A DNA stretch of 64,000 nt from Anthopleura xanthogrammica (lineage: Eukaryota > Cnidaria > Anthozoa > Actiniaria > Actiniidae): NCBI GenBank assembly GCA_964019055.1, contig OZ025207.1:6437501-6501500 (forward strand), given 5' to 3'. The position numbers and the translations under genes are program-made. Under the pieces are notes generated by a model. That model did no database searches. It had not been told where the DNA came from and saw only the letters and a program-made list of their open reading frames with translations. This document shows, piece by piece, positions 1 through 12,329 of the stretch (position 1 is its first letter; the number at the start of each line of letters is the position of its first letter).

Positions 1-100
1 AAACAATCCCATCTACAATTGATGAGAACTGAGAGAATACCGAAAAAAAAGTATTAAAAATAAAAATGAAAACAGAAAGAATACAGGAAATTAAAAGAAA

Positions 101-150
101 GTCTACCACCCCAGCTATTCCCAGGCGGTCTCCCATCCAAGTACTAGGCT
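101..150 (-). pseudogene. 5S rRNA remnant, copy 1 (3' end only)
   Basis: Only the 3' ~47 nt with box C survive. The 5' two thirds and the upstream block are replaced by a T-run junction (ggcttttttatgg) running directly into spacer. Confidence 0.88.
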
Positions 151-311
151 TTTTTATGGAAAATAAATAGAAAAACTTTATCGGAGAAAACAAACAATTA
201 AACAAACAAACAAACAATCCCATCTACAATTGATGAGAACTGAGAGAATACCGAAAAAAAAGTATTAAAAATAAAAATGAAAACAGAAAGAATACAGGAA
301 ATTAAAAGAAA

Positions 312-429
312 GTCTACAACACCAGCTATTCCCAGGCGGTCTCCCATCCAAGTACTGTGCTGGCCCTACCGAGTTTTACTTCGGTGATCGAACGAGAAGC
401 GGTTTCTTCTCGGTGGTATGGTCGTACCT
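312..429 (-). rRNA. 5S rRNA, copy 2
   Basis: Full length; variants gtactgtgctgg, cgaacgagaagcgg and cgtacct at the 5' end. Confidence 0.85.
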
Positions 430-704
430 GAAGTAAGAGTCGCACTTTAATGGTTTTAGCACAAACCGAGAGTGAATCAAAATCACTAATGGAAAATAAA
501 TAGAAAAACTTTATCGGAGAAAACAAACAAACAAGGAAACAAACAAACAAACAAACAAACAAACAAACAAACAAACAAACAAACGAACAAACAAACAAAC
601 AAACAAACAATGCCATATACAATTCATGAGAACTGAGAGAATACCGAAAAAAAAGTATCAAAAATAAAAATGAAAACAGAAAGAATACAGTAAATTAAAA
701 GAAA

Positions 705-822
705 GTCTACAACACCAGCTATTCCCAGGCGGTTTCCCATCCAAGTACTAGGCTGGCCCTACCGAGTTTTACTTCGGTGATCGGACGAGAACCGGTTTCT
801 TCTCGGTGGTATGGTCGTAGCT
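705..822 (-). rRNA. 5S rRNA, copy 3
   Basis: Full length; box C carries one change (ggtttccc for ggtctccc). Confidence 0.88.
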
Positions 823-1098
823 GAAGTAAGAGTCGCACTTTAATGGTTTTAGCACAAACCGAGAGTGAATCAAAATCACTAATGGAAAATAAATAGAAAA
901 ACTTTATCGGAGAAAACAAACAAACAAGGAAACAAACAAACAAACAAACAAACAAACAAACAAACAAACAAACAAACAAACGAACAAACAAACAAACAAA
1001 CAATGCCATATACAATTCATGAGAACTGAGAGAATACCGAAAAAAAAAGTATCAAAAATAAAAATGAAAACAGAAAGAATACAGTAAATTAAAAGAAA

Positions 1099-1216
1099 GT
1101 CTACAACACCAGCTATTCCCAGGCGGTTTCCCATCCAAGTACTAGGCTGGCCCTACCGAGTTTTACTTCGGTGATCGGACGAGAACCGGTTTCTTCTCGG
1201 TGGTATGGTCGTAGCT
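1099..1216 (-). rRNA. 5S rRNA, copy 4
   Basis: Full length; same ggtttccc box C variant as copy 3. Confidence 0.9.
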
Positions 1217-1431
1217 GAAGTAAGAGTCGCACTTTAATGGTTTTAGCACAAACCGAGAGTGAATCGAAATCACTAATGGAAAATAAAGTGAAAAACTTTA
1301 TCGGAAAAAACAAACAAACTAACAAACAAACAAACCATCCCATCTACAATTGATGAGAACTGAGAGAATACCGAAAAAAAAGTATTAAAAATAAAAATGA
1401 AAACAGAAAGAATACAGGAAATTAAAAGAAA

Positions 1432-1549
1432 GTCTACAACACCAGCTATTCCCAGGCGGTCTCCCATCGAAGTACTAGGCTGGCCCTATCGAGTTTTACT
1501 TCGGTTATCGGACGAGAACCGGTTTCTTCTCGGTGGTATGGTCGTAGCT
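1432..1549 (-). rRNA. 5S rRNA, copy 5
   Basis: Full length; variants tcgaagtac, ctatcgag and ggttatcgg. Confidence 0.87.
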
Positions 1550-1764
1550 GAAGTAAGAGTCGCACTTTAATGGTTTTAGCACAAACCGAGAGTGAATCAA
1601 AATCACTAATGGAAAATAAATTGAAAAATTTTATCGGAAAAAACCAACCAACAAACAAACAAACAAACCATCCCAACTAATATTGATGAGAACTGAGAGA
1701 ATACCGAAAAAAAAGTATCAAAAATAAAAATGAAAACAGAAAGAATACAGTAAATTAAAAGAAA

Positions 1765-1882
1765 GTCTACAACACCAGCTATTCCCAGGCGGTTTCCCAT
1801 CCAAGTACTAGGCTGGCCCTACCGAGTTTTACTTCGGTGATCGGACGAGAACCGGTTTCTTCTCGGTGGTATCGTCGTAGCT
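1765..1882 (-). rRNA. 5S rRNA, copy 6
   Basis: Full length; ggtttccc in box C and atcgtcg near the 5' end. Confidence 0.88.
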
Positions 1883-2098
1883 GAAGTAAGAGTCGCACTT
1901 TAATGGTTTTAGCACAAACCGAGAGTGAATCGAAATGACTAATGGAAAATAAAGTGAAAAACTTTATCGGAAAAAACAAACAAACTAACAAACAAACAAA
2001 CAATCCCATCTACAATTGATGAGAACTGAGAGAATACCGAAAAAAAAGTATTAAAAATAAAAATGAAAACAGAAAGAATACAGTAAAAAAAAAAGAAA

Positions 2099-2216
2099 GT
2101 CTACAACACCAGCTATTCCCAGGCGGTCTCCCATCCAAGTACTAGGCTGGCCCTACCGAGTTTTACTTCGGTGATCGGACGAGAACCGGTTTCTTCTCGG
2201 TGGTATGGTCGTAGCT
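2099..2216 (-). rRNA. 5S rRNA, copy 7
   Basis: Full length and consensus within the gene. Confidence 0.92.
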
Positions 2217-2431
2217 GAGGTAAGAGTCGCACTTTAATGGTTTTAGCACAAACCGAGAGTGAATCAAAATAACTAATAAAAAATAAATTGAAAAATTTTA
2301 TCGGAAAAAACCAACAATTAAACAAACAAACAAACCATCCCATCTACAATTGATGAGAACTGAGAGAATACCGAAAAAAAAGTATTAAAAATAAAAATGA
2401 AAACAGAAAGAATACAGTAAATTAAAAGAAA

Positions 2432-2549
2432 GTGTACAACACCAGCTATTCCCAGGCGGTCTCCCATCCAAGTACTAGGCTGGCCCTACCGAGTTTTACT
2501 TCGGTGATCGGACGAGAACCGGTTTCTTCTCGGTGGTATGGTCGTAGCT
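2432..2549 (-). rRNA. 5S rRNA, copy 8
   Basis: Full length; 3' end reads gtgtac for gtctac, altering helix I. Confidence 0.88.
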
Positions 2550-2768
2550 GAAGTAAGAGTCGCACTTTAATGGTTTTAGCACAAACCGAGAGTGAATCAA
2601 AATCACTAATGGAAAATAAATAGAAAAACTTTATCGGAGAAAAAAAACAAACTAACTAACAAACAAACAAACCATCCCATTTACAATTGATGAGAACTGA
2701 GAGAATACCGAAAAAAAAGTATTAAAAATAAGAATGAAAACAGATTGAATACAGTAAAATAAAAGAAA

Positions 2769-2886
2769 GTCTACAACACCAGCTATTCCCAGGCGGTCTT
2801 CCATCCAAGTACTAGGCTGGCCCTACCGAGTTTTACTTCGGTGATCGGACGAGAACCGGTTTCTTCTCGGTGGTATGGTCGTAGCT
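2769..2886 (-). rRNA. 5S rRNA, copy 9
   Basis: Full length; box C variant ggtcttcc. Confidence 0.89.
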
Positions 2887-3100
2887 GAAGTAAGAGTCGC
2901 ACTTTAATGGTTTTAGCACAAACCGAGAGTGAATCAAAATCACTAATGGAAAATAAATTTAAAAACTTAATCGGAGAAAACAAACAAACTAACAAACAAA
3001 AAGCCATCCCATCTACAATTGATGAGAACTGAGAGATAACCGAAAAAAAAGTAATAAAAATAAAAATGAAAACAGAAAGAATAAAATAAAAAAAAAGAAT

Positions 3101-3218
3101 GTCTACAACACCAGCTATTCCCAGGCGGTCTCCCATCCAAGTACTAGGCTAGCCCTACCGAGTTTTACTTCGGTGGTCGGACGAGAACCGGTTTGTTCTC
3201 GGTGGTATGGTCGTAGCT
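3101..3218 (-). rRNA. 5S rRNA, copy 10
   Basis: Full length; ggctagccc, ggtggtcgg and tttgttctc variants. Confidence 0.87.
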
Positions 3219-3432
3219 GAAGTAAGAATCGCACTTTAATGGTTTTAGCACAAACCGAGAGAGAATCAAAATCACTAATGGAAAATAAATAGAAAAACTT
3301 TATCGGAGAAAACAAACAAACTAACAAACAAACAAACCATCCCATCTACAATTGATGAGAACTGAGAGAATACCGAAAAAAAAGTATTAAAATAAAAATG
3401 AAAACAGAAAGAATACAGTAAAATAAAAGAAA

Positions 3433-3550
3433 GTCTACAACACCAGCTATTCCCAGGCGGTCTCCCATCCAAGTACTAGGCTGGCCCTACCGAGTTTTAC
3501 TTCGGTGATCGAACGAGAACCGGTTTCTTCTCGGTGGTATGGTCGTAGCT
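3433..3550 (-). rRNA. 5S rRNA, copy 11
   Basis: Full length; gatcgaacg variant. Confidence 0.9.
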
Positions 3551-3765
3551 GAGGAAAGAGTCGCACTTTAATGGTTTTAGCACAAACCGAGAGTGCATCA
3601 AAATCACTAATGGATAATAAATTGAAAAACTTTATCGGAGAAAACAAACAAACTAACAAGCAAACAAACAATCCCATCTACAATTGATGAGAACAGAGAG
3701 AATACCGAAAAAAAATTATTAAAAGTAAAAATGAAAACAGAAAGAATACAGCAAAATAAAAGAAA

Positions 3766-3883
3766 GTCTACAACACCAGCTATTCCCAGGCGGTCACCCA
3801 TCCAAGTACTAGTCTGTCCCTACCGAGTTTAACTTCGGTTATCGGACGAGAACCGGTTTCTTCTCGGTGGTATGGTCGTAGCT
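3766..3883 (-). rRNA. 5S rRNA, copy 12
   Basis: Full length but divergent: ggtcaccc in box C, ctagtctgtccc, gagtttaac and ggttatc. Confidence 0.83.
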
Positions 3884-4096
3884 GAAGTAAGAGTCGCACT
3901 AATGGTTTTAGCACAAACCGAGAGTGAATCAAAATCACTAATGGAAAATAAATTGAAAAACTTTATCGGAGAAAACAAACAAACTAACAAACAAACATAC
4001 CATCCCATTTACAATTGATGAGAAGTGAGAGAATACCGAAAAAAAAGTATTAAAAATAAAAATGAAAACAGAAAGAATACAGTAAATTAAAAGAAA

Positions 4097-4214
4097 GTCT
4101 ACAACACCAGCTATTCCCAGGCGGTCTCCCATCCAAGTACTAGGCTGGCCCTACCGAGTTTTACTTCGGTGATCGGACGAGAACCGGTTTCTTCTCGGTG
4201 GTATGGTCGTAGCT
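4097..4214 (-). rRNA. 5S rRNA, copy 13
   Basis: Full length, consensus. Confidence 0.93.
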
Positions 4215-4429
4215 GAAGTAAGAGTCGCACTTTAATGGTTTTAGCACAAACCGAGAGTGAATCGAAATCACTAATGGAAAATAAAGTGAAAAACTTTATC
4301 GGAAAAAACAAACAAACTAACAAACAAACAAACAATCCCATCTACAATTGATGAGAACTGAGAGAATACCGAAAAAAAAGTATTAAAAATAAAAATGAAA
4401 ACAGAAAGAATACAGGAAATTAAAAGAAA

Positions 4430-4479
4430 GTCTACCACCCCAGCTATTCCCAGGCGGTCTCCCATCCAAGTACTAGGCT
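4430..4479 (-). pseudogene. 5S rRNA remnant, copy 14 (3' end only)
   Basis: Same truncation and T-run junction as copy 1, of which it is a duplicate about 4.33 kb away. Confidence 0.88.
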
Positions 4480-4640
4480 TTTTTATGGAAAATAAATAGA
4501 AAAACTTTATCGGAGAAAACAAACAATTAAACAAACAAACAAACAATCCCATCTACAATTGATGAGAACTGAGAGAATACCGAAAAAAAAGTATTAAAAA
4601 TAAAAATGAAAACAGAAAGAATACAGGAAATTAAAAGAAA

Positions 4641-4758
4641 GTCTACAACACCAGCTATTCCCAGGCGGTCTCCCATCCAAGTACTATGCTGGCCCTACCG
4701 AGTTTTACTTCGGTGATCGAACGAGAAGCGGTTTCTTCTCGGTGGTATGGTCGTACCT
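4641..4758 (-). rRNA. 5S rRNA, copy 15
   Basis: Full length; duplicate of copy 2, differing by tatgctgg. Confidence 0.85.
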
Positions 4759-5029
4759 GAAGTAAGAGTCGCACTTTAATGGTTTTAGCACAAACCGAGA
4801 GTGAATCAAAATCACTAATGGAAAATAAATAGAAAAACTTTATCGGAGAAAACAAACAAACAAGGAAACAAACAAACAAACAAACAAACAAACAAACAAA
4901 CAAACAAACAAACGAACAAACAAACAAACAAACAATGCCATATACAATTCATGAGAACTGAGAGAATACCGAAAAAAAAGTATCAAAAATAAAAATGAAA
5001 ACAGAAAGAATACAGTAAATTAAAAGAAA

Positions 5030-5147
5030 GTCTACAACACCAGCTATTCCCAGGCGGTTTCCCATCCAAGTACTAGGCTGGCCCTACCGAGTTTTACTTC
5101 GGTGATCGGACGAGAACCGGTTTCTTCTCGGTGGTATGGTCGTAGCT
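5030..5147 (-). rRNA. 5S rRNA, copy 16
   Basis: Full length; duplicate of copy 3. Confidence 0.88.
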
Positions 5148-5423
5148 GAAGTAAGAGTCGCACTTTAATGGTTTTAGCACAAACCGAGAGTGAATCAAAA
5201 TCACTAATGGAAAATAAATAGAAAAACTTTATCGGAGAAAACAAACAAACAAGGAAACAAACAAACAAACAAACAAACAAACAAACAAACAAACAAACAA
5301 ACAAACGAACAAACAAACAAACAAACAATGCCATATACAATTCATGAGAACTGAGAGAATACCGAAAAAAAAAGTATCAAAAATAAAAATGAAAACAGAA
5401 AGAATACAGTAAATTAAAAGAAA

Positions 5424-5541
5424 GTCTACAACACCAGCTATTCCCAGGCGGTTTCCCATCCAAGTACTAGGCTGGCCCTACCGAGTTTTACTTCGGTGAT
5501 CGGACGAGAACCGGTTTCTTCTCGGTGGTATCGTCGTAGCT
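5424..5541 (-). rRNA. 5S rRNA, copy 17
   Basis: Full length; duplicate of copy 4 with an extra atcgtcg change. Confidence 0.88.
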
Positions 5542-5756
5542 GAAGTAAGAGTCGCACTTTAATGGTTTTAGCACAAACCGAGAGTGAATCGAAATCACTA
5601 ATGGAAAATAAAGTGAAAAACTTTATCGGAAAAAACAAACAAACTAACAAACAAACAAACCATCCCATCTACAATTGATGAGAACTGAGAGAATACCGAA
5701 AAAAAAGTATTAAAAATAAAAATGAAAACAGAAAGAATACAGGAAATTAAAAGAAA

Positions 5757-5874
5757 GTCTACAACACCAGCTATTCCCAGGCGGTCTCCCATCGAAGTAC
5801 TAGGCTGGCCCTATCGAGTTTTACTTCGGTTATCGGACGAGAACCGGTTTCTTCTCGGTGGTATGGTCGTAGCT
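5757..5874 (-). rRNA. 5S rRNA, copy 18
   Basis: Full length; duplicate of copy 5. Confidence 0.87.
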
Positions 5875-6089
5875 GAAGTAAGAGTCGCACTTTAATGGTT
5901 TTAGCACAAACCGAGAGTGAATCAAAATCACTAATGGAAAATAAATTGAAAAATTTTATCGGAAAAAACCAACCAACAAACAAACAAACAAACCATCCCA
6001 ACTAATATTGATGAGAACTGAGAGAATACCGAAAAAAAAGTATCAAAAATAAAAATGAAAACAGAAAGAATACAGTAAATTAAAAGAAA

Positions 6090-6207
6090 GTCTACAACAC
6101 CAGCTATTCCCAGGCGGTTTCCCATCCAAGTACTAGGCTGGCCCTACCGAGTTTTACTTCGGTGATCGGACGAGAACCGGTTTCTTCACGGTGGTATCGT
6201 CGTAGCT
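6090..6207 (-). rRNA. 5S rRNA, copy 19
   Basis: Full length; duplicate of copy 6 with ttcttcacgg. Confidence 0.87.
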
Positions 6208-6423
6208 GAAGTAAGAGTCGCACTTTAATAGTTTTAGCACAAACCGAGAGTGAATCGAAATGACTAATGGAAAATAAAGTGAAAAACTTTATCGGAAAAA
6301 ACAAACAAACTAACAAACAAACAAACAATCCCATCTACAATTGATGAGAACTGAGAGAATACCGAAAAAAAAGTATTAAAAATAAAAATGAAAACAGAAA
6401 GAATACAGTAAAAAAAAAAGAAA

Positions 6424-6541
6424 GTCTACAACACCAGCTATTCCCAGGCGGTCTCCCATCCAAGTACTAGGCTGGCCCTACCGAGTTTTACTTCGGTGAT
6501 CGGACGAGAACCGGTTTCTTCTCGGTGGTATGGTCGTAGCT
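6424..6541 (-). rRNA. 5S rRNA, copy 20
   Basis: Full length, consensus; duplicate of copy 7. Confidence 0.92.
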
Positions 6542-6756
6542 GAGGTAAGAGTCGCACTTTAATGGTTTTAGCACAAACCGAGAGTGAATCAAAATAACTA
6601 ATAAAAAATAAATTGAAAAATTTTATCGGAAAAAACCAACAATTAAACAAACAAACAAACCATCCCATCTACAATTGATGAGAACTGAGAGAATACCGAA
6701 AAAAAAGTATTAAAAATAAAAATGAAAACAGAAAGAATACAGTAAATTAAAAGAAA

Positions 6757-6874
6757 GTGTACAACACCAGCTATTCCCAGGCGGTCTCCCATCCAAGTAC
6801 TAGGCTGGCCCTACCGAGTTTTACTTCGGTGATCGGACGAGAACGGGTTTCTTCTCGGTGGTATGGTCGTAGCT
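6757..6874 (-). rRNA. 5S rRNA, copy 21
   Basis: Full length; gtgtac 3' end and gaacggg variant. Confidence 0.87.
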
Positions 6875-7093
6875 GAAGTAAGAGTCGCACTTTAATGGTT
6901 TTAGCACAAACCGAGAGTGAATCAAAATCACTAATGGAAAATAAATAGAAAAACTTTATCGGAGAAAAAAAACAAACTAACTAACAAACAAACAAACCAT
7001 CCCATTTACAATTGATGAGAACTGAGAGAATACCGAAAAAAAAGTATTAAAAATAAGAATGAAAACAGATTGAATACAGTAAAATAAAAGAAA

Positions 7094-7211
7094 GTCTACA
7101 ACACCAGCTATTCCCAGGCGGTCTCCCATCCAAGTACTAGGCTGGCCCTACCGAGTTTTACTTCGGTGATCGGACGAGAACCGGTTTCTTCTCGGTGGTA
7201 TGGTCGTAGCT
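7094..7211 (-). rRNA. 5S rRNA, copy 22
   Basis: Full length, consensus; duplicate of copy 9 without its box C change. Confidence 0.92.
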
Positions 7212-7425
7212 GAAGTAAGAGTCGCACTTTAATGGTTTTAGCACAAACCGAGAGTGAATCAAAATCACTAATGGAAAATAAATTTAAAAACTTAATCGGA
7301 GAAAACAAACAAACTAACAAACAAAAAGCCATCCCATCTACAATTGATGAGAACTGAGAGATAACCGAAAAAAAAGTAATAAAAATAAAAATGAAAACAG
7401 AAAGAATAAAATAAAAAAAAAGAAT

Positions 7426-7543
7426 GTCTACAACACCAGCTATTCCCAGGCGGTCTCCCATCCAAGTACTAGGCTAGCCCTACCGAGTTTTACTTCGGTG
7501 GTCGGACGAGAACCGGTTTGTTCTCGGTGGTATGGTCGTAGCT
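7426..7543 (-). rRNA. 5S rRNA, copy 23
   Basis: Full length; duplicate of copy 10. Confidence 0.87.
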
Positions 7544-7758
7544 GAAGTAAGAGTCGCACTTTAATGGTTTTAGCACAAACCGAGAGAGAATCAAAATCAC
7601 TAATGGAAAATAAATAGAAAAACTTTATCGGAGAAAACAAACAAACTAACAAACAAACAAACCATCCCATCTACAATTGATGAGAACTGAGAGAATACCG
7701 AAAAAAAAGTATTAAAAATAAAAATGAAAACAGAAAGAATACAGTAAAATAAAAGAAA

Positions 7759-7876
7759 GTCTACAACACCAGCTATTCCCAGGCGGTCTCCCATCCAAGT
7801 ACTAGGCTGGCCCTACCGAGTTTTACTTCGGTGATCGAACGAGAACCGGTTTCTTCTCGGTGGTATGGTCGTAGCT
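7759..7876 (-). rRNA. 5S rRNA, copy 24
   Basis: Full length; duplicate of copy 11. Confidence 0.9.
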
Positions 7877-8091
7877 GAGGAAAGAGTCGCACTTTAATGG
7901 TTTTAGCACAAACCGAGAGTGCATCAAAATCACTAATGGATAATAAATTGAAAAACTTTATCGGAGAAAACAAACAAACTAACAAGCAAACAAACAATCC
8001 CATCTACAATTGATGAGAACAGAGAGAATACCGAAAAAAAATTATTAAAAGTAAAAATGAAAACAGAAAGAATACAGCAAAATAAAAGAAA

Positions 8092-8209
8092 GTCTACAAC
8101 ACCAGCTATTCCCAGGCGGTCACCCATCCAAGTACTAGTCTGTCCCTACCGAGTTTAACTTCGGTTATCGGACGAGAACCGGTTTCTTCTCGGTGGTATG
8201 GTCGTAGCT
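8092..8209 (-). rRNA. 5S rRNA, copy 25
   Basis: Full length but divergent; duplicate of copy 12. Confidence 0.83.
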
Positions 8210-8424
8210 GAAGTAAGAGTCGCACTTTAATGGTTTTAGCACAAACCGAGAGTGAATCAAAATCACTAATGGAAAATAAATTGAAAAACTTTATCGGAGA
8301 AAACAAACAAACTAACAAACAAACATACCATCCCATTTACAATTGATGAGAACTGAGAGAATACCGAAAAAAAAGTATTAAAAATAAAAATGAAAACAGA
8401 AAGAATACAGTAAATTAAAAGAAA

Positions 8425-8542
8425 GTCTACAACACCAGCTATTCCCAGGCGGTCTCCCATCCAAGTACTAGGCTGGCCCTACCGAGTTTTACTTTGGTGA
8501 TCGAACGAGAACCGGTTTCTTGTCGGTGGTATGGACGTAGCT
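8425..8542 (-). rRNA. 5S rRNA, copy 26
   Basis: Full length; actttggtgatcgaacg, tcttgtcgg and atggacgtag variants. Confidence 0.84.
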
Positions 8543-8757
8543 GAAGTAAGAGTAGCACTTTAATGGTTTTAGCACAAACCGAGAGTGAATGAAAATCACT
8601 AATGGAAAATAAATTGAAAAACTTTATCGGAGAAAACAAACAAACTAAGAAACAAACAAACAATCCCATGTGCAATTGATGAGAACGGAGAGAATACCGA
8701 AAAAAAATTATTAAAAGTAAAAATGAAAACAGAAAGAATACAGTAAATTAAAAGAAA

Positions 8758-8875
8758 GTGTACAACACCAGCTATTCCCAGGCGGTCTCCCATCCAAGTA
8801 CTAGGCTGTCCCTACCGAGTTTTACTTCGGTTATCCGACGAGAACCGGTTTCTTCTCGGTGGTATGGTCGTAGCT
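8758..8875 (-). rRNA. 5S rRNA, copy 27
   Basis: Full length; gtgtac 3' end, ggctgtccc and ggttatccg. Confidence 0.84.
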
Positions 8876-9090
8876 AAGGAAAGAGTCGCACTTTAATGGT
8901 TTTAGCACAAACCGAGAGTGAATCAAAATCACTAATGGAAAATAAATTGAAAAATTTTATCGGAGAAAAGAAACAAACTAACAAACAAACAAACAATCCC
9001 ATCTACAATTGATGAGAACGGAGAGAATACCGAAAGAAAAGGATTAAAAGTAAAAATGAAAACAGAAAGAATACAGTAAAATAAAAGAAA

Positions 9091-9186
9091 GTCTATAACA
9101 CCAGCCAAGTACTAGGCTGGCCGTACCGAGTTTTTCTTCGGTGATCGGAAAAGAACCGGTTTCTTCTCGGTGGTATGGTCGAAGCT
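9091..9186 (-). pseudogene. 5S rRNA, copy 28, box C deleted
   Basis: 96 nt. The 22 nt between ccagc and caagtac, which contain the whole GATGGGAGACCGCC element, are missing. Also has gtctataac and gtcgaagct. Confidence 0.88.
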
Positions 9187-9401
9187 GAAGTAAGAGTCGC
9201 ACTTTAATGGTTTTAGCACAAACCGAGAGTGAATCAAAATCACTAATGGAAAATACATTGAAAAATTTTAACGGAAAAAACCAACAATTAAACAAACAAA
9301 CAAACAATCCCATCTACAATTGATGAGAACTGAGAGAATACCGAAAAAAAAGTATTAAAAATAAAAATGAAAACAGAAAGAATACAGTAAATTAAAAGAA
9401 A

Positions 9402-9519
9402 GTGTACAACACCAGCTATTCCCAGGCGGTCTCCCATCCAAGTACTAGGCTGGCCCTACCGAGTTTTACTTCGGTGATCGAACGAGAACCGGTTTCTTCT
9501 CGGTGGTATGGTCGTAGCT
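9402..9519 (-). rRNA. 5S rRNA, copy 29
   Basis: Full length; gtgtac 3' end and gatcgaacg. Confidence 0.87.
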
Positions 9520-9733
9520 AAGGAAAGAGTCGCACTTTAATGGTTTTAGCACAAACCGAGAGTGAATCAAAATCACTAATGGAAAATAAATAGAAAAAGT
9601 TTATCGGAGAAAACAAACCAACTAACAAACAAACAAACCATCCCATCTACAATTGATGAGAACGGAGAGAATTCGAAAGAAAAGGATTAAAAGTAAAAAT
9701 GAAAACAGAAAAAATACAGTCAATTAAAAGAAA

Positions 9734-9829
9734 GTCTACAACACCAGCCAAGTACTACGCTGGCCCTACCGAATTTTACTTCGGTGATCGGACGAGAACC
9801 GGTTTCTTCTCGGTGGTATGGTCGTAGCT
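9734..9829 (-). pseudogene. 5S rRNA, copy 30, box C deleted
   Basis: 96 nt; same 22-nt deletion as copy 28, plus tactacgctgg and ccgaatttt. Confidence 0.88.
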
Positions 9830-10044
9830 GAGGAAAGATTCGCACTTTAATGGTTTTAGCACAAACCGAGAGTGAATCAAAATCACTAATGGAAAATAAA
9901 TTGAAAAATTTTATCGGAGAAAACAAACAAACTAACAAACAAACAAACAATCCCATCTACAATTGATGAGAACGGAGAGAATACCGAAAGAAAAGGATTA
10001 AAAGTAAAAATGAAAACAGAAAGAATACAGTAAAATAAAAGAAA

Positions 10045-10162
10045 GTCTACAACACCAGCTATTCCCAGGCGGTCTCCCATCCAAGTACTAGGCTGGCCCT
10101 ACCGAGTTTTACTTCGGTGATCTGACGAGAACCGGTTTGTTCTCGGTGGTATGGTCGTAGCT
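10045..10162 (-). rRNA. 5S rRNA, copy 31
   Basis: Full length; gatctgacg and tttgttctc. Confidence 0.87.
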
Positions 10163-10377
10163 GAAATAAGAGTCGCACTTTAATGGTTTTAGCACAAACC
10201 GAGAGTGAATCAAAATCACTAATGGAAAATACATTGAAAAATTTTATCGGAGAAAAGAAACAAACTAACAAACAAACAAACAATCCCATCTACAATTGAT
10301 GAGAACTGAGAGAATACCGAAAAAAAAGTATTAAAAATAAAAATGAAAACAGAAAGAATACAGTAAATTAAAAGAAA

Positions 10378-10495
10378 GTCTACAACACCAGCTATTCCCA
10401 GGCGGTCTCCCATCCAAGTACTAGGCTGGCCCTACCGAGTTTTACTTCGGTGATTGGACGAGAACCGGTTTCTTCTCGGTGGTATGGTCGTAGCT
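10378..10495 (-). rRNA. 5S rRNA, copy 32
   Basis: Full length; single change gattggacg. Confidence 0.91.
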
Positions 10496-10710
10496 GAAGT
10501 AAGAGTCGCACTTTAATGGTTTTAGCACAAACCGAGAGTGAATCAAAATCACTAATGGAAAATACATTGAAAAATTTTATCGGAGAAAACAAACAAACTA
10601 ACAAACAAACAATTAATCCCATCTACAATTGATGAGAACGGAGAGAATACCGAAAGAAAAGGATTAAAAGTAAAAATGAAAACAGAAAGAATACAGTAAA
10701 ATAAAAGAAA

Positions 10711-10828
10711 GTCTACAACACCAGCTATTGCCAGGCGGTCTCCCATCCAAGTACTAGGCTGGCCCTACCGAGTTTTACTTCGGTGATCGGACGAGAACCG
10801 GTTTGTTCTCGGTGGTATGGTCGTAGCT
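10711..10828 (-). rRNA. 5S rRNA, copy 33
   Basis: Full length; attgccagg and tttgttctc. Confidence 0.88.
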
Positions 10829-11043
10829 AAGGAAAGAGTCGCACTTTAATGGTTTTAGCACAAACCGAGAGTGAATCAAAATCACTAATGGAAAATAAAT
10901 TGAAAAATTTTATCGGAGAAAACAAACAAACTAACAAACAAACAAACAATCCCATCTACAATTGATGAGAACGGAGAGAATACCGAAAGAAAAGGATTAA
11001 AAGTAAAAATGAAAACAGAAAGAATACAGTAAAATAAAAGAAA

Positions 11044-11139
11044 GTCTATAACACCAGCCAAGTACTAGGCTGGCCGTACCGAGTTTTACTTCGGTGATCG
11101 GAAAAGAACCGGTTTCTTCTCGGTGGTATGGTCGAAGCT
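11044..11139 (-). pseudogene. 5S rRNA, copy 34, box C deleted
   Basis: 96 nt; close duplicate of copy 28 about 1,953 bp away. Confidence 0.88.
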
Positions 11140-11354
11140 GAAGTAAGAGTCGCACTTTAATGGTTTTAGCACAAACCGAGAGTGAATCAAAATCACTAAT
11201 AAAAAATACATTGAAAAATTTTAACGGAAAAAACCAACAATTAAACAAACAAACAAACAATCCCATCTACAATTGATGAGAACTGAGAGAATACCGAAAG
11301 AAAAGGATTAAAAGTAAAAATGAAAACAGAAAGAATACAGTAAAATAAAAGAAA

Positions 11355-11472
11355 GTCTACAACACCAGCTATTGGCAGGCGGTCTCCCATCCAAGTAGTA
11401 GGCTGGCCCTACCGAGTTTTTCTTCGGTGATCGGACGAGAACCGGTTTCTTCTCGGTGGTATGGTCGTAGCT
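11355..11472 (-). rRNA. 5S rRNA, copy 35
   Basis: Full length; attggcagg, aagtagtagg and gtttttcttcgg. Confidence 0.84.
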
Positions 11473-11686
11473 GAGGAAAGAGTCGCACTTTAATGGTTTT
11501 AGCACAAACCGAGAGTGAATCAAAATCACTAATGGAAAATAAATAGAAAAAGTTTATCGGAGAAAACAAACCAACTAACAAACAAACAAACCATCCCATC
11601 TACAATTGATGAGAACGGAGAGAATTCGAAAGAAAAGGATTAAAAGTAAAAATGAAAACAGAAAAAATACAGTAAATTAAAAGAAA

Positions 11687-11782
11687 GTCTACAACACCAG
11701 CCAAGTACTAGGCTGGCCCTACCGAGTTTTACTTCGGTGATCGAACGAGAACCGGTTTCTTCTCGGTGGTATGGTCGTAGCT
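11687..11782 (-). pseudogene. 5S rRNA, copy 36, box C deleted
   Basis: 96 nt; same 22-nt deletion, otherwise close to consensus. Confidence 0.88.
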
Positions 11783-11997
11783 GAAGTAAGAGTCGCACTT
11801 TAATGGTTTTAGCACAAACCGAGAGTGAATGGAAATCACTAATGGAAAATAAAGTGAAAAACTTTATCGGAAAAAACAAACAAACTAACAAACAAACAAA
11901 GAATCCCATCTACAATTGATGAGAACGGAGAGAATACCGAAAGAAAAGGATTAAAAGTAAAAATGAAAACAGAAAAAATACAGTAAAATAAAAGAAA

Positions 11998-12115
11998 GTC
12001 TACAACACCAGCTATTCCCAGGCGGTCTCCCATCCAAGTACTAGGCTGGCCCTACCGAGTTTTACTTCGGTGATCGGACGAGAACCGGTTTCTTCTCGGT
12101 GGTATGGTCGTAGCT
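11998..12115 (-). rRNA. 5S rRNA, copy 37
   Basis: Full length, consensus. Confidence 0.92.
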
Positions 12116-12329
12116 GAGGAAAGATTCGCACTTTAATGGTTTTAGCACAAACCGAGAGTGAATCAAAATCACTAATGGGAAATAAATTGAAAAATTTTAT
12201 CGGAGAAAACAAACAAACTAACAAACAAACAAACCATCCCATCTACAATTGATGAGAACGGAGAGAATTCGAAAGAAAAGGATTAAAAGTAAAAATGAAA
12301 ACAGAAAAAATACAGTAAATTAAAAGAAA

